A DNA stretch of 46,381 nucleotides from an uncultured Flavobacteriales bacterium (GCA_903860985.1 CAIOSO010000059.1:1-46381); one strand, 5' to 3'; shown: positions 35,768 to 46,381, counted from the stretch's first letter. The notes: generated from the letters alone by a model not told the origin. Numbers and translations are program-made.

Positions 35768-36619
35768 TTAGATAAATCGGAAATCAACACGTCGATTCTT
35801 TTGTTTCCCTAGGTTTGTATCGTTTCGGTCGATCGGTTCGTTTTCTCCTTTGAAATCAATTTCGACGCGGGACTTCTGAAGCCCATGCGCTTCGAAAAAA
35901 CGTTCCAAAGATGCTGCCCTGCGTTTCGATAAATTGATATTATAGGCCTCAGATCCGTCCGAGTCTGTATGACCAGTGATTAATATTCGAAGATCTGAAT
36001 GACTTTTTACCATTCGAACCATTTCGATGAGGTACGATTCGTATTGGGCTTGAATAATGTCCTTGTCGTATTCGAAATAAATAGGTTCAAATTTAAACGC
36101 ACGTAATTCTTCCAAGCGCTTTTCAGGAGAAGATAATCCATCCGCTAAGTCCTGTTGAAATTTTGCCAATTGGTTAATGGGTAAAATACTTGCTGTGTTT
36201 TCCGAAATGTTAAAAGCTGCTCGGTAAAGAGTTAAGGTAGATTTTCCATCCTTACTTTTACCGAATAGATAGGCTTTTTTTGGATCGTATTCAAAATCAA
36301 ATTGTTGTTTATCAGCTGGAACGGCATTTTTTGATTTAAGTCCTATCCTAGTTTCATTGATTTCTAGATGTCCGTTTTCGAGCACTTTGCCAACGATATC
36401 ATAAATGTAGTATTGTCCTTCTAGGCTATTTTCGTGCCTCATTTTCCCATCAATCATTCCTTTTACAATGGACATATCAAGGTAAATCCATGATGTAGAA
36501 ATAAGTATAGGGTTTGATGCGTCTGTTGTTGAACAAGCCCCTTGCCAAGTGCCTGATAACTTTTGTCCATGCGACGCAATGTTTATCAAAAGAAAAAGAA
36601 GTAAAAAAGGCGCTTTCAT
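35768..36619 (-). CDS. OmpA family peptidoglycan-binding protein
   Basis: A 283-residue exported protein. After a signal peptide (to about residue 18, A-S-H-G-Q) there is a region of about 140 residues with no recognised domain, beginning S-G-T-W-Q-G. The C-terminal third is an OmpA domain: I-L-I-T-G-H-T-D-S-D-G-S, then N-L-S-K-R-R-A-A-S and K-Q-K-N-R-R-V-D-F-R. Such domains anchor the outer membrane to peptidoglycan. It is divergent from the glutathione peroxidase gene with 84 bases between. Confidence 0.85.
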   Translation of the reverse strand: MKAPFLLLFLLINIASHGQKLSGTWQGACSTTDASNPILISTSWIYLDMSIVKGMIDGKMRHENSLEGQYYIYDIVGKVLENGHLEINETRIGLKSKNAVPADKQQFDFEYDPKKAYLFGKSKDGKSTLTLYRAAFNISENTASILPINQLAKFQQDLADGLSSPEKRLEELRAFKFEPIYFEYDKDIIQAQYESYLIEMVRMVKSHSDLRILITGHTDSDGSEAYNINLSKRRAASLERFFEAHGLQKSRVEIDFKGENEPIDRNDTNLGKQKNRRVDFRFI

Positions 36620-36703
36620 TCTGTATTTATTCGTAAAAAATCAAAAAATGTTCCACAAATTCGAACTATCTTTCCATTTATATGTTTCCTTAAAAAACTA
36701 CGT

Positions 36704-37237
36704 ATGAAAATTTTTATTGTACTAATCTCAATATTTGCAGTTATGAATAGCTCCGAGAAACAATCTATTTATCAATTCAAAGTGAAAGATATTAACGGTG
36801 AAACCTTCGATTTCTCTTCTTTGCAAGGGAAGAAAATCATGATTGTGAACACCGCTTCCAAATGTGGTTTAACACCGCAATACGAGAAATTACAGGCCTT
36901 ATATGAAAAATATAAAGGAAAAAACTTTGTAATTGTCGGATTCCCAGCGAATGACTTTATGTCACAAGAGCCAGGTTCCAATGAGGAAATTGAAAGTTTT
37001 TGCAAGATGAATTACGGTGTGACTTTTCCCATGATGTCTAAGATTTCTGTGAAAGGCAAGGGCATGCATCCAGTGTATCATTTTTTGACTGAAAAAAGCA
37101 AAAACGGACTGGAAGACAGCGAGGTGGGTTGGAATTTTCAGAAGTACCTAATTGATGAAAGTGGACACTTAGCAAAAGTGATTTCACCGAGAATTCAACC
37201 AGATGATGAGTCCATCACTTCCTGGATCGAAAAATAG
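36704..37237 (+). CDS. Glutathione peroxidase family protein (Cys type)
   Basis: A 177-residue peroxidase with the active cysteine C54 in N-T-A-S-K-C-G-L-T and the W141-N142 pair in G-W-N-F-Q-K-Y. The tetrad glutamine position reads F-P-A-N-D-F, so D82 replaces the usual Gln. A second cysteine C98 in S-F-C-K-M is placed as in thioredoxin-dependent members, suggesting it reduces peroxides using thioredoxin rather than glutathione. The first about 16 residues are hydrophobic and could be a signal peptide or anchor. Confidence 0.9.
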   Translation: MKIFIVLISIFAVMNSSEKQSIYQFKVKDINGETFDFSSLQGKKIMIVNTASKCGLTPQYEKLQALYEKYKGKNFVIVGFPANDFMSQEPGSNEEIESFCKMNYGVTFPMMSKISVKGKGMHPVYHFLTEKSKNGLEDSEVGWNFQKYLIDESGHLAKVISPRIQPDDESITSWIEK

Positions 37238-37267
37238 ATCAAATGGTTGAAATTGTGTTGATAAGTT

Positions 37268-37286
37268 AAGGCTTTCAAAGCCTTTT
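37268..37286 (+). terminator. Probable terminator after the glutathione peroxidase gene
   Basis: AAGGCTT (37268-37274) and AAGCCTT (37278-37284) form a 7-base stem with a TCA loop, followed by a short T tail. The stem is modest, so confidence is moderate. Confidence 0.5.
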
Positions 37287-37292
37287 AAACCC

Positions 37293-37322
37293 TTGTAAAA
37301 GCCTAGCTTTTTCTTATTTTTG
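37293..37322 (+). promoter_or_regulatory. gyrB promoter
   Basis: TTG (37293-37295) and TATTTTTG (37315-37322) are separated by exactly 19 bases, an ideal Bacteroidota promoter. A small hairpin AAAAGC/GCTTTT (37297-37302 with 37106-equivalent arm 37306-37311) lies between the two elements. The gyrB ATG follows 40 bases after the octamer. Confidence 0.72.
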
Positions 37323-37344
37323 TTTGACTTGTTAAAAGTGATAA

Positions 37345-39315
<1,971 letters not shown>

Positions 39316-39316
39316 G

Positions 39317-40093
39317 ATGCGATTTAAACACATTAAGCCAGTATCGACATTCATTCTGTTGGTACTGGTTTTTTTTGTGTCCTACGGGTTTTATTTTACC
39401 TTAAAAAAGACACCTCATCCTCCCTTGGAAACACCGAGACTTAAGGAGGGAGAATCTTATTTGCAACATGTTGCATATGGCTTTGTATACGATGAGGATC
39501 ATGAACAAGCAAAATGGATTGCCTATTGCTTGACCAAAAAAGAAGCATTAGGAACGCTGGAGCGATCGGATAACTTTGAAGAAGATCCACTGGTGACTTC
39601 AGGAACTGCCTCCGATCGGGATTATGCAAAAAGTGGTTATGACCGTGGACATTTAGCGCCTGCAGCAGATATGCGTTGGTCTGAAACGAGTATGAATGAG
39701 TCATTCTACTACAGTAATATGAGTCCCCAAATCCCTTCGTTTAACCGAGGGATTTGGAAAAAACTAGAGGAAAAAGTTCGGGACTGGGCGGTCGCATTAG
39801 ATTCTATATTAATCGTGACAGGACCGATTTTAAGGCCTAATTTGCCGCGAATTGGCTCAAATCAAGTGAGTATTCCACAATATTATTACAAAGCCATTGT
39901 AGATTTCAAAGGTTCACATTCCAAAGCTATTGCATTCGTACTGCCGAATGCAGGCTCGAAACGCCCTCTCATGGAGTTTGCTTTATCCATTAACGAATTA
40001 GAGAAGTTGACTAACATTGATTTTTTTTATCAAATGGACGATTCCTTAGAGAATTCATTGGAGTCTACTATCTGCAAAACTTGTTGGCCATAA
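39317..40093 (+). CDS. Membrane-anchored DNA/RNA non-specific endonuclease
   Basis: A 258-residue protein. ATG 39317 follows the gyrB stop by one base; a longer frame from 39251 inside gyrB is not credible. One membrane segment lies at about 11-28, so the catalytic part is probably outside the cytoplasm. The nuclease motif D-R-G-H-L-A-P-A-A-D-M is complete, with general base H112, and the metal-binding N143 in S-F-N-R-G-I-W follows the usual N-M-S-P-Q. Secreted nucleases of this family degrade nucleic acids for nutrition. It is followed by a strong terminator. Confidence 0.9.
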   Translation: MRFKHIKPVSTFILLVLVFFVSYGFYFTLKKTPHPPLETPRLKEGESYLQHVAYGFVYDEDHEQAKWIAYCLTKKEALGTLERSDNFEEDPLVTSGTASDRDYAKSGYDRGHLAPAADMRWSETSMNESFYYSNMSPQIPSFNRGIWKKLEEKVRDWAVALDSILIVTGPILRPNLPRIGSNQVSIPQYYYKAIVDFKGSHSKAIAFVLPNAGSKRPLMEFALSINELEKLTNIDFFYQMDDSLENSLESTICKTCWP

Positions 40094-40095
40094 AA

Positions 40096-40118
40096 AAAAC
40101 CGCCTTTTGAGCGGTTTT
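40096..40118. terminator. Bidirectional intrinsic terminator
   Basis: AAAACCGC (40096-40103) and GCGGTTTT (40111-40118) form an 8-base stem with a 7-base loop. A on the left and T on the right allow it to end both the endonuclease transcript and the convergent gcvH transcript. Confidence 0.85.
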
Positions 40119-40138
40119 CAATGTATTTAAGGACTTGA

Positions 40139-40516
40139 TTAATGAATCAATCCTTCATATGTTGCTGCATCTAACAATTGATCATACTGTGACGCATCTG
40201 TTAATTTCAATTTGATCATCCAACCTTCACCATAAGGATCGGAATTAACTAATTCCGGATTTCCTTCCAATGCCTCATTGAATTCAAGAATTTCACCACT
40301 CAATGGCATGAATAAATCAGAAACTGTTTTAACAGCCTCTACACTACCAAAAACCTCTTCTTGTTGAAGTGTTTCTCCGATTGTTTCGATTTCAACATAT
40401 ACGATATCACCCAATTCACTTTGAGCAAATTCTGTAATCCCTACAATGGCAACATCACCTTCGATTTTCACCCATTCGTGGTCTTTTGTGTACTTTAATT
40501 CTGATGGAATATTCAT
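40139..40516 (-). CDS. gcvH: Glycine cleavage system H protein
   Basis: A 125-residue lipoyl carrier protein that shuttles the methylamine group in glycine cleavage. I chose ATG 40516 ([16 protein letters not shown]), the standard start; the frame is open 16 codons further upstream but that extension is not family-like. The lipoylated lysine is K63 in [10 protein letters not shown], and the G-x-x-E-L-G-D and P-L-S-G-E motifs are present. P and T proteins are not in the window. Confidence 0.96.
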   Translation of the reverse strand: MNIPSELKYTKDHEWVKIEGDVAIVGITEFAQSELGDIVYVEIETIGETLQQEEVFGSVEAVKTVSDLFMPLSGEILEFNEALEGNPELVNSDPYGEGWMIKLKLTDASQYDQLLDAATYEGLIH

Positions 40517-40533
40517 GTCAATTTTGATTTTTA

Positions 40534-40564
40534 CAAATGTAGCAATTTTGTTCATTTTTTTCAA
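40534..40564 (-). promoter_or_regulatory. gcvH promoter
   Basis: On the minus strand TTG (40562-40564) and TACATTTG (40534-40541) are separated by 20 bases. The ATG at 40516 follows 17 bases after the octamer, supporting that start over the longer frame. Confidence 0.65.
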
Positions 40565-40587
40565 GCCTTTAGGAAAGACTTTATAAT

Positions 40588-40595
40588 TACCTTTG
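40588..40595 (+). promoter_or_regulatory. -7 element TACCTTTG, 4 bases before the prfB ATG
   Basis: An exact TAnnTTTG octamer is followed by CACC and the prfB ATG at 40600. No TTG lies at the normal -33 position. The region shares 83 bases with the divergent gcvH promoter. Confidence 0.5.
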
Positions 40596-40599
40596 CACC

Positions 40600-41682
40600 A
40601 TGACTATTGATCAGTATAAAGACTTGTTGAAGCGCGTTGAAAGCATTCAAAATTACCTGAAAATCGAGGAGAAACGAATGCAAATGAGGGAAGAGGAGCT
40701 GAAAACACAGGATCCGTCGTTTTGGGATGACCCAAAGAAGGCGGAAATTCAGATGAAATCCATTCGTGGATTGAAGTTCTGGGTCGATACCTTTGATCGC
40801 TTGCAAACGGCTGTTTCTGATTTAGAAGTGGTGATGGAATTCGTAAAGGAAGGAATGTCCACGGAAGCAGAATTAGATCAACAGTTCCAGGTGATTTTAA
40901 CAGAAATCGAAGAATTAGAATTAAAAAATATGCTTTCTGGTGAGGAAGATGCCTTAAGTGCTGTTTTGCAAATCACTGCTGGAGCTGGAGGCACCGAAAG
41001 TTGTGACTGGGCATCTATGCTCATGCGCATGTATTTAATGTGGGGACAAAAGAAAGGGTATAAACTGACCGAATTGAATTTCCAAGAAGGGGATGTTGCA
41101 GGTGTGAAAACAGTGACGATAGAGTTAGATGGGGAATTTGCTTTTGGTTACCTCAAAGGAGAAAATGGTGTGCATCGATTGGTGCGTATTTCACCTTTTG
41201 ACTCCAATGCTAAACGCCACACGTCGTTTGTTTCTGTTTACGTCTATCCGCTAGTTGACGATAACATCGATATTCATATCAATCCAGCAGATGTATCGTT
41301 CGAAACGTTTCGTTCAGGAGGTGCTGGAGGACAAAACGTCAATAAAGTGGAAACGGCAGTACGATTGCGGCATGCACCGTCGGGAATCATTATCGAAAAC
41401 TCAGAGTCCCGTTCGCAATTGGCAAATAAAGAAAAAGCCATGCAATTATTGCGTTCGCAACTTTACGAACTAGAGTTGCGTGATCGCATGGAAAAACGTA
41501 GTGAAATCGAAGCGGGTAAAAAGAAAATAGAGTGGGGGAGTCAAATCCGTAACTATGTGATGCAACCTTATAAGTTGGTGAAAGATGTACGCACTGGAAC
41601 GGAAACGAGTGATGTCGAGGCGGTTATGGATGGTGGACTCGACCCGTTTTTGAAATCGTTTTTAATGATGTACGGTTCTTAG
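40600..41682 (+). CDS. prfB: Peptide chain release factor 2
   Basis: Terminates translation at UGA and UAA. The anticodon-like tripeptide S-P-F is at 198-200 (RF2, not RF1), and the catalytic G-G-Q is at 243-245 in [10 protein letters not shown]. The reading frame is continuous over 360 residues, including the N-terminal region where many RF2 genes need a +1 frameshift at an in-frame TGA; no such site is seen. Its stop overlaps the convergent murF stop by 4 bases. Confidence 0.96.
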   Translation: MTIDQYKDLLKRVESIQNYLKIEEKRMQMREEELKTQDPSFWDDPKKAEIQMKSIRGLKFWVDTFDRLQTAVSDLEVVMEFVKEGMSTEAELDQQFQVILTEIEELELKNMLSGEEDALSAVLQITAGAGGTESCDWASMLMRMYLMWGQKKGYKLTELNFQEGDVAGVKTVTIELDGEFAFGYLKGENGVHRLVRISPFDSNAKRHTSFVSVYVYPLVDDNIDIHINPADVSFETFRSGGAGGQNVNKVETAVRLRHAPSGIIIENSESRSQLANKEKAMQLLRSQLYELELRDRMEKRSEIEAGKKKIEWGSQIRNYVMQPYKLVKDVRTGTETSDVEAVMDGGLDPFLKSFLMMYGS

Positions 41683-42956
41683 AATAGGTCAATTAATTTT
41701 TCCAAGGCAATCCCTCTTGATCCTTTCAGTAAAATCATTTTTTGACGTATCTGCATAGTTGATGCCTGTGCACGAAATGATTCTTGGCTTTCAAATCCTT
41801 CGGCATTCAATTGTTTGAAAATAGGTCCAATCGTTATAAATGGAATCTTGTTTTCTTGACAATAAGTTAGAATAAGTTGATGTTCGCTCAAACTTTCACT
41901 ACCTAATTCCAACATATCCCCAAGAATCGCTAATTTTTCGACGCCTTGAATTTCATGGAAGGACTCTAAAGCCGATTTCATACTGGAAGGGTTTGCATTA
42001 TAACAATCGATGATTAATGTATTGTTCTCTGTTTTGGTAACTTGGCTTCGATTGTTTTGAGGAAGATAACCTTCTATGGCTTCATTTAATTGTTCAACAG
42101 GCACTTTGAAAATATTCCCAAATGCTACTGCTGCAAGGAAATTATTGAAATTATATTTCCCAACTAATTGCGTATGCAAAACGGGTGAGTGGTACGCGTG
42201 ATTATGCCAAGAAAAATGAACAAACGGGTCGAGATGGCTTAGTTCACCAACAATCAGTGCTTCGGGACTACTTCCATAGGTAATTAGCGGTAAAGGATAT
42301 TTTTTGCAAGCATCCATTAAAACTTCATCATCCATGGAAGCGAAAAGAATTCCGCCATTTTGTTGAATCGAAGCATACAATTCTGTTTTTGTTGCTAAAA
42401 CGCCTTTAAAATCTTTGAATCCTTCTAAATGTGCTTTGCCGATATTCGTAATAATCCCATGTGTTGGATCGGCAATCGCACAAAGTTCAGCGATATCACC
42501 TGGCTTGTTCGCACCCATTTCAATGATCGCTATTTCATGTTTTTCCGTTAGGCGAAGTAGGGTGAGGGGCACACCAATATGATTGTTTAAATTTCCAATC
42601 GTGCATAAAGAATGGTATTTCTTCGATAGAACAGCATGAATGAGTTCTTTTGAACTTGTCTTCCCGTTACTTCCCGTAATTCCGATAACTGGAATGGAGA
42701 ATTTTGAACGATGGTAATGTGCGAGTTGTTGAAGAAAGGACAAAGCATTTTCAACATAAAATATCGTTTGATTGTTTGCAAACGAACGTTCATCAACAAT
42801 TGCATATTTTGCTCCATTTTCAATCGCAGTTGCTGCAAATGTATTTCCATTGAAATGCTCTCCTTTTAACGCTACGAATAATGAATCTACGGGGATATTC
42901 CTTGTGTCCGTAGACACATTAATACATTCATAGAATAATTCGAATAAACTTTCCAT
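41679..42956 (-). CDS. murF: UDP-N-acetylmuramoyl-tripeptide--D-alanyl-D-alanine ligase
   Basis: Adds D-Ala-D-Ala to the peptidoglycan precursor. I chose ATG 42956 (M-E-S-L-F-E-L-F), giving 425 residues; the frame is open 44 codons upstream, but that part crosses the gldJ terminator. The ATP-binding motif [13 protein letters not shown] and the [14 protein letters not shown] start region are typical of MurF, as are [10 protein letters not shown] and [10 protein letters not shown]. It follows gldJ on the same strand, a conserved arrangement in Flavobacteria. Confidence 0.96.
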   Translation of the reverse strand: MESLFELFYECINVSTDTRNIPVDSLFVALKGEHFNGNTFAATAIENGAKYAIVDERSFANNQTIFYVENALSFLQQLAHYHRSKFSIPVIGITGSNGKTSSKELIHAVLSKKYHSLCTIGNLNNHIGVPLTLLRLTEKHEIAIIEMGANKPGDIAELCAIADPTHGIITNIGKAHLEGFKDFKGVLATKTELYASIQQNGGILFASMDDEVLMDACKKYPLPLITYGSSPEALIVGELSHLDPFVHFSWHNHAYHSPVLHTQLVGKYNFNNFLAAVAFGNIFKVPVEQLNEAIEGYLPQNNRSQVTKTENNTLIIDCYNANPSSMKSALESFHEIQGVEKLAILGDMLELGSESLSEHQLILTYCQENKIPFITIGPIFKQLNAEGFESQESFRAQASTMQIRQKMILLKGSRGIALEKLIDLF

Positions 42957-42960
42957 GTTG

Positions 42961-42968
42961 CAAAAATG
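42961..42968 (-). promoter_or_regulatory. -7-like element CATTTTTG, 4 bases before the murF ATG
   Basis: The octamer differs from TAnnTTTG only at its first base and is followed by CAAC and the ATG at 42956. It lies directly after the gldJ terminator, so a separate murF start is plausible, but the match is imperfect. Confidence 0.35.
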
Positions 42969-42973
42969 CAAAA

Positions 42974-42999
42974 AAAAAGCCCGATTGCTCGGGCTTTTT
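42974..42999 (-). terminator. Intrinsic terminator after gldJ
   Basis: GCCCGA (42979-42984) and TCGGGC (42989-42994) form the core of a stem with a TTGC loop, extended by A/T pairs at 42974-42978 and 42995-42999. On the minus strand the stem is followed by a long T run. It ends the gldJ transcript only a few bases after the gldJ stop. Confidence 0.88.
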
Positions 43000-43002
43000 A
43001 AA

Positions 43003-45378
43003 TTATTCTTTTGGACTTTTCGGTCGAGAACTTCCGACACGATCCATCGCGCAGCGGAAACCAATGGTTGCCATTGCTTTATCTTCATCTAAGAATCTTC
43101 TGTTTCCAGATGATAGCCAATATGCTCTATCAGCCCAAGACCCACCTTTATAAACTCTTGATTTATCGGAGATAAGTGTAGTTGGCCATCCTGAAGCTCC
43201 CGCATTAATCAAATCATTGTTCAAATTGAAGTTTTCATGTTGATTTTGGTACATCACTTGCTTAGAGTCCCGCAGACCATTATTGATATCATCTTTGCGT
43301 TTTGCATTATTATAGTAGATCGAAGACTCTAAGTCACCGTCCATGTAATCGATATAGTCATCTTTACGGTAGTTTAAACGTCCAGCATTCTCTTCTACAG
43401 TTACGTCTCTCCAACGTTGTTTTCCTTTGGTTTCTGTAATGAATTCTGTTAAACCGTTACGCAGTGTCATAATCCAAGTAGTAATTGTTGGATCAGTGCT
43501 GTATGAACGGAATTTACGCTCTAAATAATCTTTACTGAAAAGAGCAGTATCAATACCTAAAAATGCGTTAGGATCTGTACGTTCAAAAGCAATACTCATT
43601 AATTCAAGGATGTCTTGTTTTTTTGAACCATCTTGAATTTCCATTGGCAAGTCTTTATTGAATAATACTCTTTCGATAAAGGCGGATGCAGCAATCGTTC
43701 TACCTTGATTATACAAAGCAATGGCAGTATCCAACATAATATTTAAGGTATCCAAGAATTCGAACTGCAAACGTTCTTGAGACGTAAATTGCGAATTATT
43801 TGAAACGTAATAATTAGATGGAGAGTTAAACTGGTAACCTCTTGGATCTTGTTTCGAATAAATTCTTGAATTCATCGGATTGTTATTTACGCCATTTGGT
43901 TTCGGAGCGGCAGCAGCATTTGCAGCAGCACTCGTATCAACTGGTGCACCATTCGTGAAATTTGATTGGTAATTTGTCCCAGCCGTTTGACCATATTTCT
44001 TGTTAGCGTATGCCAAGTATTTTACACGAGCGAATTCATTCACAAATTCTTTCATTCCATGCACGTCGTATACGTTTTCGTTTGCTTTCACAGGACGATC
44101 GTAAAGTCCGTTAGGAACGAGTAATTGTGTTTGGTATTTATTACCACGGAAAGGCATGAATTCTTCTGAAACTTCACTCGTCATTGGACGATATACATCC
44201 ATAACCCATTCTGAAACGTTACCAGCCATGTTATAAAGACCGAAATCATTTGGCCAGTAATCATCTACACGAGCAGTAATGTCAGAACCATCATTTAAGT
44301 TTCCTGAAATACCCATCATATCGCCTTTCCCGCGAACAAAGTTAGCTTGAATTGCTCCAGCGAATTGCTCTTCTTCTTGACGAACGTAATGCCCATCCCA
44401 AGGATAAATACGACGGTCATTTATGTTTTCAGAACCTTCATCTAAGTTTCCGATAAGTCCAAGCGCAGCGAATTCCCATTCAGCTTCAGTAGGTAGGCGG
44501 TAGCTTGGCAATAAGATACCATCTTCCATTCGAACTGGGCGTGTACCTAATCTACCATTGTCCATATCCGCATAAACAGGATCGTAGTTTTCTAGTTGAT
44601 ATGGATCACGAGGAACCGAACGTTTTGTTTTTGCATCAACCTTTGCTTTTGGCTTATTGTCCTTATTCATGACATATCCACCTTCAGATTCAATGGTATA
44701 ATTACCATTTAAGTAATTTTCTGTGCTAAACATATTTTGTGGAACAGAAGCAAATCGTTTGTCATAGTTTGCATCATTTGCAGCTCCAACATCGGTACTT
44801 CCTTCATCCGCAAAATGCCATTTCAAGATACCTTCTCTCACTAAAATCGCTTCATTTACGCGATCTGTTCTCCATTTACAGAAGTCGTTAGCTTGTAACC
44901 AAGACACTCCAACTACAGGATAATCCGCATACGATGGGTGACGTAAGTAATAACTTACAAATTTTTCACGGTAACCCATTGCCGTTCTCCAAGACAAGGT
45001 GTCTGGTAAACATTTTTTGTAGACGTGCGGATAGGTTTTGTTGTATACACGCTTCATCCAGTACATGTATTCTAACCAATGTAGGTTTGTAACCTCGGTG
45101 CGATCCATATAAAAAGATGCAACAGTAACACGAGCTGCGCGTGCGTTCCAATCTTGCATCACATCTTGTTCTGTTCGACCCATGGTAAAAGTTCCACCTT
45201 CAATCATCACCAATCCTGGACCAGTTTCTTGATCTTGAGCATCGAATTTCTCAAATCCACCGTTTTTGTAGTTGTTGTATTCCCAACCGGTTGAAGTTGA
45301 TCTTTCTGGAGAACAAGAGGAAAGTATCAATAGTCCAACCATTGATACTCCTAAAAATCTATTCATCAATCGCTTCAT
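43003..45378 (-). CDS. gldJ: Gliding motility / T9SS lipoprotein, GldJ type
   Basis: A 791-residue lipoprotein. The lipobox L-I-L-S-S-C places the lipidated cysteine at residue 22. The rest is an FGE/SUMF1-like domain, with G-P-G-L-V-M-I-E-G-G-T-F-T-M-G near 53-67, D-R-T-E-V-T-N near 92-98, N-M-A-G-N-V-S-E-W-V near 380, and S-R-V-Y-K-G-G-S-W-A-D-R-A-Y-W near the end. GldJ and the related GldK are structural parts of the gliding/type IX secretion machinery. The start region T-G-W-E-Y-N and position directly before murF fit GldJ better than GldK (which is normally followed by gldL). A PorP-like gene lies just upstream. Confidence 0.82.
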   Translation of the reverse strand: MKRLMNRFLGVSMVGLLILSSCSPERSTSTGWEYNNYKNGGFEKFDAQDQETGPGLVMIEGGTFTMGRTEQDVMQDWNARAARVTVASFYMDRTEVTNLHWLEYMYWMKRVYNKTYPHVYKKCLPDTLSWRTAMGYREKFVSYYLRHPSYADYPVVGVSWLQANDFCKWRTDRVNEAILVREGILKWHFADEGSTDVGAANDANYDKRFASVPQNMFSTENYLNGNYTIESEGGYVMNKDNKPKAKVDAKTKRSVPRDPYQLENYDPVYADMDNGRLGTRPVRMEDGILLPSYRLPTEAEWEFAALGLIGNLDEGSENINDRRIYPWDGHYVRQEEEQFAGAIQANFVRGKGDMMGISGNLNDGSDITARVDDYWPNDFGLYNMAGNVSEWVMDVYRPMTSEVSEEFMPFRGNKYQTQLLVPNGLYDRPVKANENVYDVHGMKEFVNEFARVKYLAYANKKYGQTAGTNYQSNFTNGAPVDTSAAANAAAAPKPNGVNNNPMNSRIYSKQDPRGYQFNSPSNYYVSNNSQFTSQERLQFEFLDTLNIMLDTAIALYNQGRTIAASAFIERVLFNKDLPMEIQDGSKKQDILELMSIAFERTDPNAFLGIDTALFSKDYLERKFRSYSTDPTITTWIMTLRNGLTEFITETKGKQRWRDVTVEENAGRLNYRKDDYIDYMDGDLESSIYYNNAKRKDDINNGLRDSKQVMYQNQHENFNLNNDLINAGASGWPTTLISDKSRVYKGGSWADRAYWLSSGNRRFLDEDKAMATIGFRCAMDRVGSSRPKSPKE

Positions 45379-45434
45379 AGTCTACTTTGCGTTTTATTAA
45401 CGATAATAATCTTTATTAATTGTTTTAGTTACAC

Positions 45435-46381
45435 TTAAAATGATGGACAAGAAATTTTCCGGAAATTTTTCGGTTTTTTCTTACACTTCAAATTAATTCC
45501 CATGGAGATTTCATGAGATCCTCCTGAAACACCACCAAGATTGGAGACGGTTAAATCGTAACTGTATCCAATTCTAAATTTATCTGTACTTATACCAAGA
45601 CTGAGGATAAAAGCGTCTTTGTTTCTATACCAAGCACCAATGGTAAAACTTTCGTATCTTAAGTAAGCTCCGATATTAAATTCTTGAAAACCGTTTTGAT
45701 ATTGATAAATAATATTTGGCATTAACATCGTATTGCTTGAGTAACGTCCACGTTGACCAAGTTTAATGGTCGCTCCCATGTGACCTGTAATTCGTATAGG
45801 CAAACGAGAATCACCCAAAATCATTGATTCATCTGGTCGATTCAGGTGATGACCTGCAACACCGAAATAGAAATTTTTCGTAAATCCAACTAATCCAGCC
45901 GAAGCATCAAAGAATCCATGACGTCCATTTCCACGAATAACGTCTCCGGTTTGATAAATGAACCCTCTTCTTGGATCAATCATATCACCAAAGGTAAGTT
46001 TATCCCAATCTAAAAATTTCTGAAAGTACGCTGCTCTTGCACCAAACATCAAAGAAAATTTTCTATTTACCTTTAAATTGTAAGAATAAACCCCTCCAAT
46101 CATCGACGTTTGAATCGTTCCTTGTCCTTGTTGGTCATGCATAGCAATCAAGCCAATTCCACCAGAAACATTTTTAGCATACGTATCAAAAGCAGCACTA
46201 TAGGTAATGTAGTTCCCTGTAAGTTGAGGCCATTGGTTACGGTAGTTTAAAGCAATTCTTGGACAACCGCTAGCTCCTGCAAGTGCAGGGTTGAGATACA
46301 CTGGATTCGAATAGAATTGTGTAAAGGTTGGGTCCTGAGACCAAGCAGTATTTGACATTGAAACAACAAATATATTTGTTA
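45435..46381 (-). CDS. PorP/SprF family T9SS outer-membrane protein (5' end beyond the window)
   Basis: The motif P-T-F-T-Q-F-Y-S-N-P-V-Y-L-N-P-A-L-A-G-A and the predicted barrel after it identify the PorP/SprF family, which occurs with type IX secretion and gliding systems. An internal ATG at 46358 would begin M-S-N-T-A-W-S-Q and lose the signal peptide. The frame is open to the edge and the codons before it read T-N-I-F-V-V-S, which together form the hydrophobic core and cleavage region of a signal peptide. I therefore treat the true start as lying outside the window. It is followed by gldJ after 56 bases. Confidence 0.86.
   Translation of the reverse strand, partial: TNIFVVSMSNTAWSQDPTFTQFYSNPVYLNPALAGASGCPRIALNYRNQWPQLTGNYITYSAAFDTYAKNVSGGIGLIAMHDQQGQGTIQTSMIGGVYSYNLKVNRKFSLMFGARAAYFQKFLDWDKLTFGDMIDPRRGFIYQTGDVIRGNGRHGFFDASAGLVGFTKNFYFGVAGHHLNRPDESMILGDSRLPIRITGHMGATIKLGQRGRYSSNTMLMPNIIYQYQNGFQEFNIGAYLRYESFTIGAWYRNKDAFILSLGISTDKFRIGYSYDLTVSNLGGVSGGSHEISMGINLKCKKKPKNFRKISCPSF

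Noticed and set aside
42957-43088. N-terminal extension of murF across the gldJ terminator
   Set aside because: The added residues do not resemble MurF and the region forms a strong terminator hairpin.
46367-46374. TATATTTG on the minus strand as a promoter of the PorP-like gene
   Set aside because: The frame stays open through it and encodes the signal-peptide core, so it is most likely coding sequence; the true start lies beyond the window.

Overview
The window looks like a stretch of core chromosome from a member of the Bacteroidota, most probably a Flavobacteriales relative of the Fluviicola/Crocinitomicaceae type. The basis is: type IX secretion and gliding proteins (a PorP/SprF-like protein, a GldJ-type lipoprotein, and a secreted protein with a gliding-motility-type C-terminal domain), a Bacteroidota-type LptD, a LETM1-related protein, AT-rich sequence, no clear Shine-Dalgarno sequences, and repeated promoter -7 elements of the Bacteroidota form TAnnTTTG. 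The species assignment is inference. No rRNA, tRNA, CRISPR array, insertion sequence or prophage was seen. The DNA is very densely coded: the longest stretch without a gene is about 180 bases and holds a TPP riboswitch, so no gap exceeds 300 bases.

Layout. 1-2316 (minus): amidase, MCE/MlaD-type protein and the start of a probable Fe-S protein. 2339-4864 (plus): LptD-like outer-membrane protein. 4869-11423 (minus): a probable operon of a lamin-tail surface protein, small outer-membrane protein, LETM1-related protein, unknown protein, orphan ABC ATPase and YihY membrane protein. 11471-16264 (plus): asd, then a TPP riboswitch controlling a TonB-dependent receptor and a TonB-C-like/beta-barrel fusion protein. 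16261-22161 (minus): a large T9SS-type secreted protein, then the coupled set rlmI-like, MATE, fmt. 22288-25734 (plus): an 86-residue unknown, an SLC13 permease and an acyl-CoA synthetase, closed by a strong terminator. 25785-30169 (minus): rsfS, ftsH, DUF2007, cdsA and psd, then a small Cys/Lys-rich exported protein. 30232-35765: birA, SRPBCC, pyrE, Nudix, DUF1573 and valS. 35768-41682: OmpA-like protein, glutathione peroxidase, gyrB, an anchored endonuclease, gcvH and prfB. 41679-46381 (minus): PorP-like protein, gldJ, murF.

How the genes work together. Several groups serve the envelope: peptidoglycan (amidase, murF), LPS/lipid traffic (LptD, MCE), phospholipid synthesis (cdsA, psd), membrane protein quality control (ftsH) and gliding/secretion (PorP, GldJ, two probable T9SS cargo proteins). 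Others are translation housekeeping (valS, fmt, prfB, rsfS, rlmI). The clearest regulated unit is the thiamin-pyrophosphate riboswitch with its TonB receptor: a promoter, the aptamer and a hairpin that encloses the start codon can all be read from the sequence.

Most of the region is ordinary. The points most worth a second look are the riboswitch unit with its unusual downstream fusion gene, a group of genes whose -7 element lies only 4-6 bases before ATG (probable leaderless mRNAs), an RF2 gene without the usual programmed frameshift, and a tiny Cys/Lys-rich exported protein.
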